In this document: one piece after another, positions 1 to 5,495 of the stretch
Layout of the letters: each line of letters begins with the position of its first letter
Numbering within the stretch: position 1 is the stretch's first letter
NCBI GenBank assembly: GCA_003662485.1
Contig: QMYD01000079.1
Span: forward strand, 1 to 5,532
DNA: 5,532 nucleotides
Source of the DNA: Candidatus Hecatellales archaeon
GTDB taxonomy: Archaea > Thermoproteota > Bathyarchaeia > Hecatellales > Hecatellaceae
Direction: 5' to 3'
Translations under genes and position numbers: made by a program
The notes under the pieces: generated by a model
Seen by the model: the letters and a program-made list of their open reading frames with translations, nothing else
What the model was told of the DNA's origin: nothing
Database searches by the model: none

Positions 1-44
1 ACGGTTAAAGTCATCCTCATCCCACATTTAGGACAGAACTGCAA
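1..44 (-). CDS. N-terminal fragment of a zinc-ribbon protein, probably transcription factor S (TFS/RpoM)
   Basis: Only about 14 codons are visible before the window edge. Read from a TTG at 44-42 they give MQFCPKCGMRMTLT, a CPxCG zinc knuckle starting at residue 4. Archaeal TFS (the TFIIS/Rpb9-like RNA polymerase cleavage factor) typically begins in this way, and TFS is often found near rpoL and csl4, so TFS is the best guess. Other small zinc-ribbon proteins can begin alike. The frame is open back to a TAG at 111-113, and another TTG at 62-60 could add six residues. A GGAGG lies at 60-56, 11 nt before the chosen TTG, which is rather far. It sits 56 nt downstream of the DUF99 stop, on the same strand, so it is probably co-transcribed. 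The weak AT-rich string around 100-110 could alternatively be a promoter of its own. Confidence 0.5.
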   Translation of the reverse strand, partial: MQFCPKCGMRMTLT

Positions 45-100
45 GCGCCTTTCTGCCTCCAAATCCTTAAACTGCGAGAGTTTGGGGGTCCGCCTTCCTA

Positions 101-589
101 TTAAAGATTTCTATTTTCCTCTAGAGCTTTGGTGAGGCTGGCTGCTAGCATTCTTGCAACCCTTAAGGGTTCGGGTAGGGGTGGAAGAGCAGTGGAGACC
201 TCAATCACTCTTAAGGATTCTTGGAGACTCAGCTTGAAGGCCTTAACCCAAACTCTTCCAAACCCTGCTTTTAGGGGTGAAAGACCCTTGCAAGGCTTCT
301 CGCAGAAGAGGATTACTGGTCTGGATAGCTTTTCAGCCAGCCAGCCCCAGTCTTCAAGTTTAACCCTCCATGGGTAGGCTGCGTCAGCTAGGACCACCCT
401 AACCTGCCCGTAGTGGCCTGAACTTTTAATCATCCTGTTTAGGGCTTTAACTGGATGGCTCCTGGTAGACGTTTTAACAAGCCCGTCAAGCCAGCTTCCC
501 CCACGGAAAACTACTCCAAGAAGGTGGAGCCTCTTAAGTTGGACACCTGTAACAGCCATCACCCTGATTTCAGGCTTAACCTTCAGCAT
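101..589 (-). CDS. DUF99 (UPF0215) family protein, endonuclease V-like fold, active site apparently diverged
   Basis: 162 aa from an ATG. Family signals from memory: the N-terminal KPEIRV strand, GVVFRGGSWLDG at residues 25-36, a central strand-helix block ending in RPVILF, and a C-terminal PEPLRVARML (139-148). DUF99 is an archaeal family of unknown function, structurally related to endonuclease V (RNase H-like). Members I recall are somewhat longer (about 190 aa) and carry an Asp-Asp-Gly after the first strand. Here that place reads VMAVTGV (10-16), with no acidic residue, so nuclease activity is doubtful. The ATG lies inside the end of the upstream RNase III-like gene (14-nt overlap), with GGTGG/GGAG shortly before it, suggesting coupled translation. 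Family assignment is fairly secure; the biochemical role is unknown. Confidence 0.75.
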   Translation of the reverse strand: MLKVKPEIRVMAVTGVQLKRLHLLGVVFRGGSWLDGLVKTSTRSHPVKALNRMIKSSGHYGQVRVVLADAAYPWRVKLEDWGWLAEKLSRPVILFCEKPCKGLSPLKAGFGRVWVKAFKLSLQESLRVIEVSTALPPLPEPLRVARMLAASLTKALEENRNL

Positions 590-983
590 TCTCCAGCCAC
601 CGGTAAGCTTCTTTGAGAAGGCAGGCTAAGGCCTCGACAAGCTTCCCCCTATCCTTAACCCTAAGCCTTTCCACCAAGCTTTCCGTGGAGAGCAGGCCTC
701 CAGCAGCTGCGTAGGCGAGGAGGGCTTCAGCCGCCCCTCCAATATCCCTCCTCGAAAGCCTCTTTGGAAGCTTCCCTCGAAGGCCAGCCTTCCTTACAGC
801 TTCGGCAAGCAGTCTGTTGTCAAGCCTTAAACCTTTAGGCCTCCCCCCTTCGAGGCTTTGGGCAAGCGAGAAGGCGAAGTTTAGGTAGGAGTCTCCAAGG
901 CTGGCAGCCCCCCTATCCATTAAAGCCTCCACTGGGCTGGAAGGTTTGGAAAGGATTTTCGCTAAGAATTCTTCAACCCTCAA
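576..983 (-). CDS. Small RNase III-like (Mini-III-like) archaeal protein, possibly catalytically reduced
   Basis: 135 aa from a TTG. It is all-helical in character. The strings GAASLGDSYLNFAFSLAQS (25-43) and AAEALLAYA (84-92) resemble the two RNase III signature helices (LGDa.l and EAL.a/gy), and the length and spacing are closest to bacterial Mini-III (MrnC), which lacks the dsRNA-binding domain. Archaeal neighbours of rpoL/csl4 with this pattern are annotated as RNase III family or hypothetical; that is recollection, not a search. D31 and E86 would be the retained acidic residues. The Asp usual three residues before the second-motif Glu is G83 here. Start choice is uncertain: the TTG has no clear Shine-Dalgarno, while ATG 920-918 (codon 22) has GGAGG five bases upstream and would give 114 aa. 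It lies 35 nt after rpoL and overlaps the DUF99 gene. A role in RNA processing beside the exosome gene is inference. Confidence 0.65.
   Translation of the reverse strand: MRVEEFLAKILSKPSSPVEALMDRGAASLGDSYLNFAFSLAQSLEGGRPKGLRLDNRLLAEAVRKAGLRGKLPKRLSRRDIGGAAEALLAYAAAGGLLSTESLVERLRVKDRGKLVEALACLLKEAYRWLENAEG
926..930 (-). promoter_or_regulatory. Internal Shine-Dalgarno for an alternative start of the RNase III-like gene
   Basis: GGAGG on the minus strand, five bases before ATG 920-918. The annotated TTG at 983 has no comparable site, so this motif supports a shorter protein beginning MDRGAASLGD. It may be chance, because the bases also encode Val-Glu-Ala. Confidence 0.35.
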
Positions 984-1018
984 AGGCTATCAGTCTTCTT
1001 CTTAACCCTCCATAGGCT

Positions 1019-1327
1019 TCAAGCTTTCCCCTTCTCGTAGGCTTCAACCGCCTTTTCAAAGGCCTTCCTGAATTCCACAGTTTCAGCTCTAATCCTGTCT
1101 AAGGCTTCGAAGAGCACGTCGAAAACCTGTTTTCCACCCTTAACCTTCAGGTAGAAGCTTGCGGTTTCAAGGAGTCTATGCTGGATTTTCCCTCCAGCAA
1201 TCTCCACGTACTTGTCTTCAAGCAGGGTTTTCTGGAGGAGGTTTAGAAGCGTATATGTTTCACCTTTAATTTCAAGTTCAAGCTCGTTTTTTCCAACTCT
1301 TAAAATTCTGATTTCCACCTTTTCCAC
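1019..1327 (-). CDS. rpoL: DNA-directed RNA polymerase subunit Rpo11 (RpoL)
   Basis: 102 aa, the usual size for archaeal RpoL (about 90-100), the homologue of eukaryotic Rpb11 and of the bacterial alpha N-terminal domain. It pairs with Rpo3 (RpoD) in the polymerase assembly platform. The diagnostic run is NELELEIKGETYTLLNLL (14-31), followed by a conserved His (IQHRLLE), the FYLKVKGG strand, and a long amphipathic C-terminal helix ending EFRKAFEKAVEAYEKGKA. The usual His before TLLNLL is Tyr here. The annotated GTG is three bases after the csl4 stop. A second in-frame GTG at 1318-1316 (MEIRIL...) fits the common MEIxI family start better and has GGTGG five bases upstream, so the true protein may be 99 aa. 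Confidence 0.96.
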   Translation of the reverse strand: MEKVEIRILRVGKNELELEIKGETYTLLNLLQKTLLEDKYVEIAGGKIQHRLLETASFYLKVKGGKQVFDVLFEALDRIRAETVEFRKAFEKAVEAYEKGKA

Positions 1328-1330
1328 CCT

Positions 1331-1900
1331 TCAAATAGCTCCATAGTCTTCGGAAACCTTCCTCCTCTCGGTTTTACCGCACTCCCTACACTCGAGGATT
1401 TTCCTACCCCGATTGTAGGTTAGGGGGGAGCCACACCTTGTACAGTACGCCCTAACCACGCCTAGCCTCCTTCCAATCGTAGTAAGCTGGCAAGGTAGGT
1501 TCTCATCCCCGATGACCATGGCTTTTACCAAGTCTCCTGGGCGGAGGGCGTCGTAGAGGCTTCGCAGGAAACCCCTAACAGCGTAGGATATGTGGAGGAC
1601 GGCGGTGTAGGGTCTGCTAAGCTTTTCCCCGTTTATGCTGAGCACTTTGATGGTGGCCATCTTATCCTGAACCTGCTGAACTTCGCCTAGGATTTGAACT
1701 CCCTTCCTTAGGAGGGGTGGAATCCTCGTCTTAGGCTGAACGCTTATACGCTTCCGCTCAAGGTCTACGATTACTTTGCCGAGAGCTCTCGAATATATTA
1801 CGCCCTTCTCCACGTAGGTTCCCCCTCCAGCCTGGAACTCCTCGATTACCCCCAGCCTTTCACCCGGGGTTACAAGGTCTAGGTTTCTCTTAGCCCTCAT
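1331..1900 (-). CDS. csl4: Exosome complex RNA-binding protein Csl4
   Basis: 189 aa from the ATG at 1900. Csl4 is one of the two S1-type cap proteins of the archaeal exosome (with Rrp4); it binds RNA and recruits DnaG to the Rrp41/Rrp42 ring for 3'-5' decay or tailing. Three domains are visible: an N-terminal domain with VTPGERLGVIEEF (10-22) and GGGTYVEKGVIYS (25-37); an S1 domain (about 65-150) with GEVQQV, AVLHIS and PGDLVKAMVIGD; and a C-terminal zinc ribbon with Cys153, 156, 171 and 174, ending in the characteristic ERRKVSEDYG. An open frame runs to a TTG at 1939 and another TTG at 1918 has GGAGG nine bases upstream, so up to 13 more residues are possible. I prefer ATG 1900 because it lies four bases after the methyltransferase stop and gives the normal short lead before the PG motif. 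Confidence 0.95.
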   Translation of the reverse strand: MRAKRNLDLVTPGERLGVIEEFQAGGGTYVEKGVIYSRALGKVIVDLERKRISVQPKTRIPPLLRKGVQILGEVQQVQDKMATIKVLSINGEKLSRPYTAVLHISYAVRGFLRSLYDALRPGDLVKAMVIGDENLPCQLTTIGRRLGVVRAYCTRCGSPLTYNRGRKILECRECGKTERRKVSEDYGAI

Positions 1901-1904
1901 GTTT

Positions 1905-2522
1905 TCAGACTCGTTCAAGCCTGTAAACCTCCACTTCAACCCATTTCTTAGGCTTCTTGTGGAAGCTAAACATGTGAGGGATAACTATTTTAGACTTGAA
2001 GGCAGCTGTTATTCGACCTCCAAACCTTTCAGCAGCGGCTGAAATATGCCGCCTATTCCCAGCCTTATGCACACTATAAACTACGGGGGCCAGCGTTAAA
2101 GCTTTTCTCAGGAATTCAAGGTCAGCTCCCCTCCTCCAAACCCCGAAGGGGGGATTCTCAACCACCACGTCGAAGCCTCCTCTCAAGGCTTCTAGTGGAC
2201 CTGCAACCCAGTCCACGTTTTCAACCCCAAGCATTTCAGCGTTCTCCTTGGCGGTTTTAACTGCTAGGGGGTCTAGGTCTAAGCCCACCACGTATTCAGC
2301 TCCAAGGAGGGCTGCCCCCAAGGCGAGAACACCTGTTCCACAGCCTAAATCACATATTTTCCTTCCAATTATGTCCTTGAAGCTGTAGGCTGCCACGTGG
2401 AGGAGGGTGGAGGCAAGGCTTAGAGGGGTTTGATACTGCTCCAGTTCAACCTTAGGCTTGGGGTGAGGTTTAACCTTCGCCAAGAGAAGCTCTAAATTCC
2501 TCCGCCTCAAAATAGAGGTCAA
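1905..2522 (-). CDS. METTL5-like rRNA N6-adenine methyltransferase
   Basis: 205 aa, a class I SAM-dependent methyltransferase. The segment HPKPKVELEQYQTP (20-33) is the hallmark of the archaeal/eukaryotic METTL5 family. Motif I is DLGCGTG (58-64), an acidic ribose-binding strand follows at GLDLD (80-84), and the catalytic NPPFG is at 123-127, the NPPF form used by adenine-N6 enzymes. VYSVHK and FSFHKK follow further on, as in the family. Human METTL5, with TRMT112, makes m6A in 18S rRNA near the decoding site; an equivalent 16S rRNA role here is inferred. The TTG start is forced: the next Met is at residue 97, inside the fold, and GGAGG stands seven bases before the TTG. It is three bases from the dph2 stop and four from csl4. 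Older annotation might say 'RNA methylase' or 'methyltransferase small domain'. Confidence 0.93.
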   Translation of the reverse strand: MTSILRRRNLELLLAKVKPHPKPKVELEQYQTPLSLASTLLHVAAYSFKDIIGRKICDLGCGTGVLALGAALLGAEYVVGLDLDPLAVKTAKENAEMLGVENVDWVAGPLEALRGGFDVVVENPPFGVWRRGADLEFLRKALTLAPVVYSVHKAGNRRHISAAAERFGGRITAAFKSKIVIPHMFSFHKKPKKWVEVEVYRLERV

Positions 2523-2525
2523 AGG

Positions 2526-3500
2526 CTAGCCTCCAAAGGCCTTGAGGAAGCTAGCTGCTGGAACTAGGGGCTTAACCCACCTTTCACCATCGTCTAAGCC
2601 AAGCCTTGGACAGGCCGTGGAAACATAAGCCTCCAGCTCGGGGAAGTTTTCCAGCTGCTGGCTGTTAACCTCGTCAAGGCTTAGGAGGGAAACCTGCTTC
2701 CCAAGCCTTTCAAGGCTTCGCTTAACCTTTAGGGCTTGCTGAGGGTTGAATTGGCCCGGTTTAACTCCGAGGATTACCCCCACCTTGGAGGCTTCCCCAA
2801 CCCTCATCAGGTTTGCCTTAAGCCTACGCTTAATCCTTTCACCCAGCTCCGAAACCTCTAATGCCTCGCCCTTGTAGGGGTCAGCAGCTACCACAGGCTT
2901 CCCCAAAGCCAGGTATATGCCGAGGGCGTGGAAGAAGCCTCCACCCACGTGGAGGTAAGCCTCAACCTTAGCGCTTATACTGGAGGCTGCGGTGACGTTG
3001 CAGCCTAGGATTTGGCCTGGGTAGGCTACGCCTTTCCCCTTGGGGCTTCCAACCACCACCCTGAAGCCTTCAGCCTCCAAAACTTTCTTAGCCTCATTAA
3101 GCTTGTGCACGTGTTGGAGTGTTGCGGTTAACCCTATCCTCCGGTGGGGGGTTAGGAGGCCAATCGCCTTCCTAACGGCTTCACCAACCCCAAGTCTGCA
3201 CCTTGCCTCCACGTAGAGGATTTTCAGCTTCCGGGGGGAGGCTACGAAGGGGGTGTGGCCGAAGTGAACTAAGAGGCCTACTCCAAGCCTTTCAGCCTCA
3301 GTTAGAGCTAGGTCGCATCCTCCATAGCAGGGGGAGGCTGAAAGGAAGACTTCTACACCTGTTCGCCCAGCTATTTCGCCTGCAAGCTGCTGGGCGTAGG
3401 GTTTAAGGCCGTCGGGCATTTGAAGCAGAACCCTTCTAACCCTTAAACGCCTGATTTCGCTTATAATTCTGTCTGGCTCTAGGTCGTAGGGAGCTTCCAA
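2526..3500 (-). CDS. dph2: Diphthamide biosynthesis enzyme Dph2 (2-(3-amino-3-carboxypropyl)histidine synthase)
   Basis: 324 aa, matching archaeal Dph2 length. This non-classical radical SAM enzyme transfers the 3-amino-3-carboxypropyl group from SAM to the target His of elongation factor aEF2, the first step of diphthamide synthesis. Three repeated domains each donate one Cys to the [4Fe-4S] cluster: Cys62 in SPCYGGCDLA, Cys167 in YPGQILGCN and Cys297 in STACPRLGLDD. These positions closely match those known from Pyrococcus Dph2. Other signs are QMPDGL (27-32), VHFGHTPF (78-85) and DPYKGE (207-212). Cys58 and Cys101 are extra. The TTG start is unavoidable, since the first ATG (residue 28) lies in the conserved QMPDGL. 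A G-rich string (ggggga) about ten bases upstream may act as Shine-Dalgarno. It follows rpl10e by 31 nt, coupling modification of EF2 with ribosome supply. Confidence 0.96.
   Translation of the reverse strand: MEAPYDLEPDRIISEIRRLRVRRVLLQMPDGLKPYAQQLAGEIAGRTGVEVFLSASPCYGGCDLALTEAERLGVGLLVHFGHTPFVASPRKLKILYVEARCRLGVGEAVRKAIGLLTPHRRIGLTATLQHVHKLNEAKKVLEAEGFRVVVGSPKGKGVAYPGQILGCNVTAASSISAKVEAYLHVGGGFFHALGIYLALGKPVVAADPYKGEALEVSELGERIKRRLKANLMRVGEASKVGVILGVKPGQFNPQQALKVKRSLERLGKQVSLLSLDEVNSQQLENFPELEAYVSTACPRLGLDDGERWVKPLVPAASFLKAFGG
2530..2534 (-). promoter_or_regulatory. Shine-Dalgarno fixing the TTG start of the METTL5-like gene
   Basis: GGAGG on the minus strand, seven bases before TTG 2522-2520. 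It sits within the last codons of dph2, so the methyltransferase is probably translated by ribosomes finishing dph2. It supports TTG as the genuine initiation codon. Confidence 0.6.
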
Positions 3501-3531
3501 AAAGGGTGTTCCCCCAAGTGAGGGAGGCCTC

Positions 3532-4041
3532 TCAGGCTTGAACAGTTTTCAGCGGGGTTATCTCGATGGTGCAGGGGGTTGGAAGCTTGCTTGCCCCCAC
3601 CTTCAAAGCGTTCTTAGCAATTTCAACCCCCTCAGGTTTAACCTCAACCTCTACGAGGGGTTTTCCAGCTTCAACCCTTGCAGCTAGGCCTACAGCTTTC
3701 CCGAAGTCTCTCCTCATCCCCTCCTGAAGCCTATCCGCCCCAGCGAAGGCCATCATCTTGTTTTCCCTGAGCACCACGTGGGGGTAGGCCTTAATTCTAA
3801 GGTAGTAGTTTTCCCCTCCAAGCTTGTCGGCTAGCTGCTTGTTCACGGCCACTCTTAAGGCTTCTAAAGCGTTATGGCGTACTTGAACCCTCTTCAATGG
3901 GAGGAGGGAAACCCTGTAGGAGTAATCCCCCTTAGGATTGCCCATGGTGAACTTGGTGATCTTAGGCTGGGGGGCTCCATGAATATACTCCCGCCTAACG
4001 TAGGGCATACCCTCCGGCCGCCTATAGTTCTTACCCTTCAA
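3532..4041 (-). CDS. rpl10e: Large ribosomal subunit protein L10e (uL16 family)
   Basis: 169 aa, full length for archaeal L10e, the equivalent of bacterial L16. It sits in the large subunit near the A-site/P-site tRNA elbow and the peptidyl transferase region. Clear family blocks are YVRREYIHGAPQPKITKFTMGN (residues about 14-35), the arm residues QVRHNALEALRVAVNKQLADK, YYLRIKAYPHVVLRENKMM (about 79-97), and DRLQEGMRRDFGKAVGLAARV. The start is TTG 4041-4039; the only ATG nearby is codon 12, inside the conserved N-terminus. GGGGGAAGG precedes the TTG, a modest Shine-Dalgarno. Just upstream and one base out of frame lies an ATG with a much better Shine-Dalgarno, described separately. This is the first gene of the minus-strand series and very probably its most highly expressed one. 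Confidence 0.97.
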   Translation of the reverse strand: MKGKNYRRPEGMPYVRREYIHGAPQPKITKFTMGNPKGDYSYRVSLLPLKRVQVRHNALEALRVAVNKQLADKLGGENYYLRIKAYPHVVLRENKMMAFAGADRLQEGMRRDFGKAVGLAARVEAGKPLVEVEVKPEGVEIAKNALKVGASKLPTPCTIEITPLKTVQA

Positions 4042-4063
4042 GCCTTCCCCCTTCAGAAAACAT
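4031..4063 (-). CDS. Possible 10-codon leader ORF overlapping the rpl10e start
   Basis: ATG 4063-4061, with GGAGGAGG seven bases upstream (4078-4071), opens a frame reading MFSEGGRLEG that stops with TAA at 4033-4031, eight bases past the first base of the rpl10e TTG. Its initiation signals are better than those of rpl10e. Three readings are possible: a leader peptide coupling translation into rpl10e; a relic or sequencing indel in the G5 run, which would make this the true ATG start of a slightly longer L10e; or chance, since if the TATA-like element at 4080-4090 drives transcription the Shine-Dalgarno may not be transcribed at all. Confidence 0.25.
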   Translation of the reverse strand: MFSEGGRLEG

Positions 4064-4070
4064 GAATAGG

Positions 4071-4078
4071 CCTCCTCC
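4071..4078 (-). promoter_or_regulatory. Strong Shine-Dalgarno-like GGAGGAGG upstream of rpl10e
   Basis: Two overlapping GGAGG cores on the minus strand, seven bases before an ATG (4063) that is one base out of frame with L10e. It is the best Shine-Dalgarno match I see in the window, though it does not face an annotated long gene in frame. Confidence 0.4.
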
Positions 4079-4091
4079 TAAATAAATAGAG
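4079..4091. promoter_or_regulatory. Shared AT-rich TATA-like element between divergent rpl10e and the radical SAM gene
   Basis: The 68-nt gap between the two divergent starts holds one AT-rich block, taaataaata on the plus strand and tatttattta on the minus strand. Either orientation resembles an archaeal TATA box. Read for rpl10e, the usual 25-nt spacing would put transcription start near 4060, leaving a leader of about 20 nt with the G-rich ribosome site. Read for the radical SAM gene, transcription would begin almost at its start codon. No convincing BRE is seen, so this rests on composition and position. Confidence 0.45.
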
Positions 4092-4109
4092 CGGAAAAGA
4101 GGCTTCAGG

Positions 4110-5004
4110 TTGAAAGCCGAATACCTGAGTGTTGAAGCCAGGACCGTGCTTAACAGGCTTAGGCGTAGGGATGAATGGTATAGCTGCGCTTACACGGTTA
4201 ACCCCTACCGGGGCTGCGAATTCGCCTGCCCCTACTGCTATGACGTCGCCGAGAGGTGGAGGGGGCCATACCATGCAAGGCCTGAAGAGCTATCCTGGAA
4301 AATCTTCGTTAAAAGAAATGCCGCCAAGAAGCTTAGGGAGGAGATTAAGGGGAAAAAAGCGGGACATCGTCTTCTTAGGCTCGGCCACCGACCCCTACCA
4401 GCCAGCCGAGGAAAAATTTAAGGTTACGAGGAGCTGCCTGGAAGTTTTGGCTGGGGCAGGCTGGCCTGTTGAAGTTGGAACGAAGAGCCCGCTGATCCTC
4501 CGAGATCTCGACCTCCTAGCTGAGGCTTCCAGGCGAAGCGGGTTCTGCTGCATCTTCATAACCATTACCACGGTGGATGGGGGGCTTGCCTCCATCTTCG
4601 AGCCCTCCGCCCCAAGCCCTAGCGAAAGGCTCAGCGTGGTGAAGGCTCTTAGCGATGGGGGCTTAGACGTCTGCGTCGCCATGATACCTGTTTTCCCTTA
4701 TATCACCGACGACTTTGACTCGATTTTCCAAGTAGCCTCGGAGGCTAGGGATGCTGGAGCCAAATACTTCATGGCTGGGGAGCTAACCCTCCCAGGCGAG
4801 GTTAGGAAGCGCTTTACAAGACTGCTGGAAGCCCATTTCCCAGAACTCCTCCCAAAATATGAAAGCCTGTATGGGGCTTCAGGCTATCCGCCTTCTTCCA
4901 GGCTGAAAATCCAGGAGAAGGTGGAGGAAGCCTGCAGGAGGCTTGGACTCTCCTGGAGGCTGAGGCCGAGGTTTAGGGTGGAGGGCTTGGAGGGCTTCCT
5001 TTAG
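4110..5004 (+). CDS. SPL-like radical SAM protein (COG1533 type), frameshifted near codon 83
   Basis: Two plus-strand frames together make one 297-aa protein. The first (4110 to about 4358, TTG start with GAGG seven bases upstream) carries YTVNPYRGCEFACPYCYD with the radical SAM CxxxCxxC at Cys36, 40 and 43. The second (about 4360 to TAG 5002-5004) carries the rest: DIVFLGSATDPYQPAEEKF, then TKSPLILRDLDLL, ITITTVDG, EPSAPSPSERL and PVFPYITDD, all typical of the spore-photoproduct-lyase-like SplB/COG1533 group. Removing one base from the G4A6 run joins them as ...EIKGKKRDIVFLG. As written, the first frame runs on to a stop at 4419-4421, giving a 103-aa product that has the cluster but not the rest of the barrel. 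The true substrate of archaeal members is unknown; photolesion repair should not be assumed. A MAG sequencing error is the simplest explanation; a genuine pseudogene or transcriptional slippage is possible. It is divergent from rpl10e and convergent with the DUF3795 gene. Confidence 0.88.
4349..4358 (+). other. Frameshift site: G4A6 run in the radical SAM gene
   Basis: Four G followed by six A. Codons read ggg aaa aaa gcg in the upstream frame, but the conserved downstream protein needs gga aaa aag cgg. One surplus base, either a G or an A, restores the frame and gives the same amino acids (K-G-K-K-R). The A6 plus G matches the shape of a slippery heptamer, but a -1 shift would give the wrong frame; +1 or -2 is required. 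Confidence 0.85.
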
Positions 5005-5495
5005 GCACGCCTCCCCCTCCCGGTTTTCCTACGTATTCCCGCTATAACCATGCCTGTTTTAAAGCCTTCCCTAACCTTGGCTTCCATTTCGCTTAGCCAC
5101 TGCTGGTAGCCTACCTCCCGTATCCTCTGGAGGTTTTTAAGGTTCCACCTTTTGTATCGCTTGGTTATCCATTCAAGCTTGCTACAGGGCATTTCAGGGC
5201 ATTCGGCGCAGCTTAGGAAGCCCTTACGCCTGCAGCATCGCCTAATGGCGCAGAAGGGGTTTCCTCCCCCAGTCTGGCAGCCCTCGCAGGTAAGCCTCCT
5301 AAGCCATGAAAGCCAGCGTTTAAAGTCTCGGTAGCTTCCAATCCAGTCGAAGGCTGTGGCAATCCTATCAAATTTTTCCTTTTCCAAGAGCTCCTTCAGC
5401 TTCCCCGCCTCGTCGGATAGGCTTCTACGATAGGCAAAACAGGCTCCACAGTAAATCCCACAGCAGCCCACAAGGTTTTCTCTAGCCTTAACCAT
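5001..5495 (-). CDS. DUF3795 family Cys-rich protein
   Basis: 164 aa from an ATG with GAGGG six bases upstream. DUF3795 is a widespread archaeal/bacterial family of unknown function with clustered cysteines, likely to bind zinc or an Fe-S cluster. The N-terminal signature is GCCGIYCGACFAY (10-22); then CEGC (70-73), FCAIRRCC (81-88) and CAECPEMPC (96-104), the last being the family's usual C.eC...PC. Twelve Cys in all, at 11, 12, 16, 19, 70, 73, 82, 87, 88, 96, 99 and 104. The middle is rich in Trp and basic residues, and the C-terminal tail is strongly basic (RRKTGRGRRA). Length is normal to slightly long. It converges on the radical SAM gene with stop codons sharing four bases, leaving no room for a separate terminator. 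Upstream, 5496-5532 shows no clear TATA box. Soluble, with no membrane segment. Confidence 0.85.
   Translation of the reverse strand: MVKARENLVGCCGIYCGACFAYRRSLSDEAGKLKELLEKEKFDRIATAFDWIGSYRDFKRWLSWLRRLTCEGCQTGGGNPFCAIRRCCRRKGFLSCAECPEMPCSKLEWITKRYKRWNLKNLQRIREVGYQQWLSEMEAKVREGFKTGMVIAGIRRKTGRGRRA

Noticed and set aside
3501..3531. Possible hairpin/terminator between rpl10e and dph2
   Set aside because: Only a self-complementary gaggcctc and G/C runs are seen, with no convincing stem and no T-tract; it is more likely the dph2 ribosome-site region.
3874..4065. Plus-strand frame opposite the N-terminus of L10e
   Set aside because: L10e is certain on the other strand and this product resembles nothing known.
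4053..4274. Open minus-strand frame of 73 codons across the L10e/radical SAM gap
   Set aside because: It is antisense to the conserved radical SAM Cys motif and shows no recognisable domain; its last Met coincides with no ribosome site.
4353..4359. A-AAA-AAG programmed -1 frameshift signal
   Set aside because: A -1 shift leads to the wrong frame; the protein needs +1 (or -2), so a simple indel explains it better.
4395..4682. 95-codon minus-strand frame inside the radical SAM gene
   Set aside because: Antisense to strongly conserved coding sequence; low-complexity Ser/Arg composition typical of a shadow frame.
5152..5334. 60-codon plus-strand frame opposite the DUF3795 Cys clusters
   Set aside because: Antisense to the conserved cysteine motifs, with no domain and no ribosome site.
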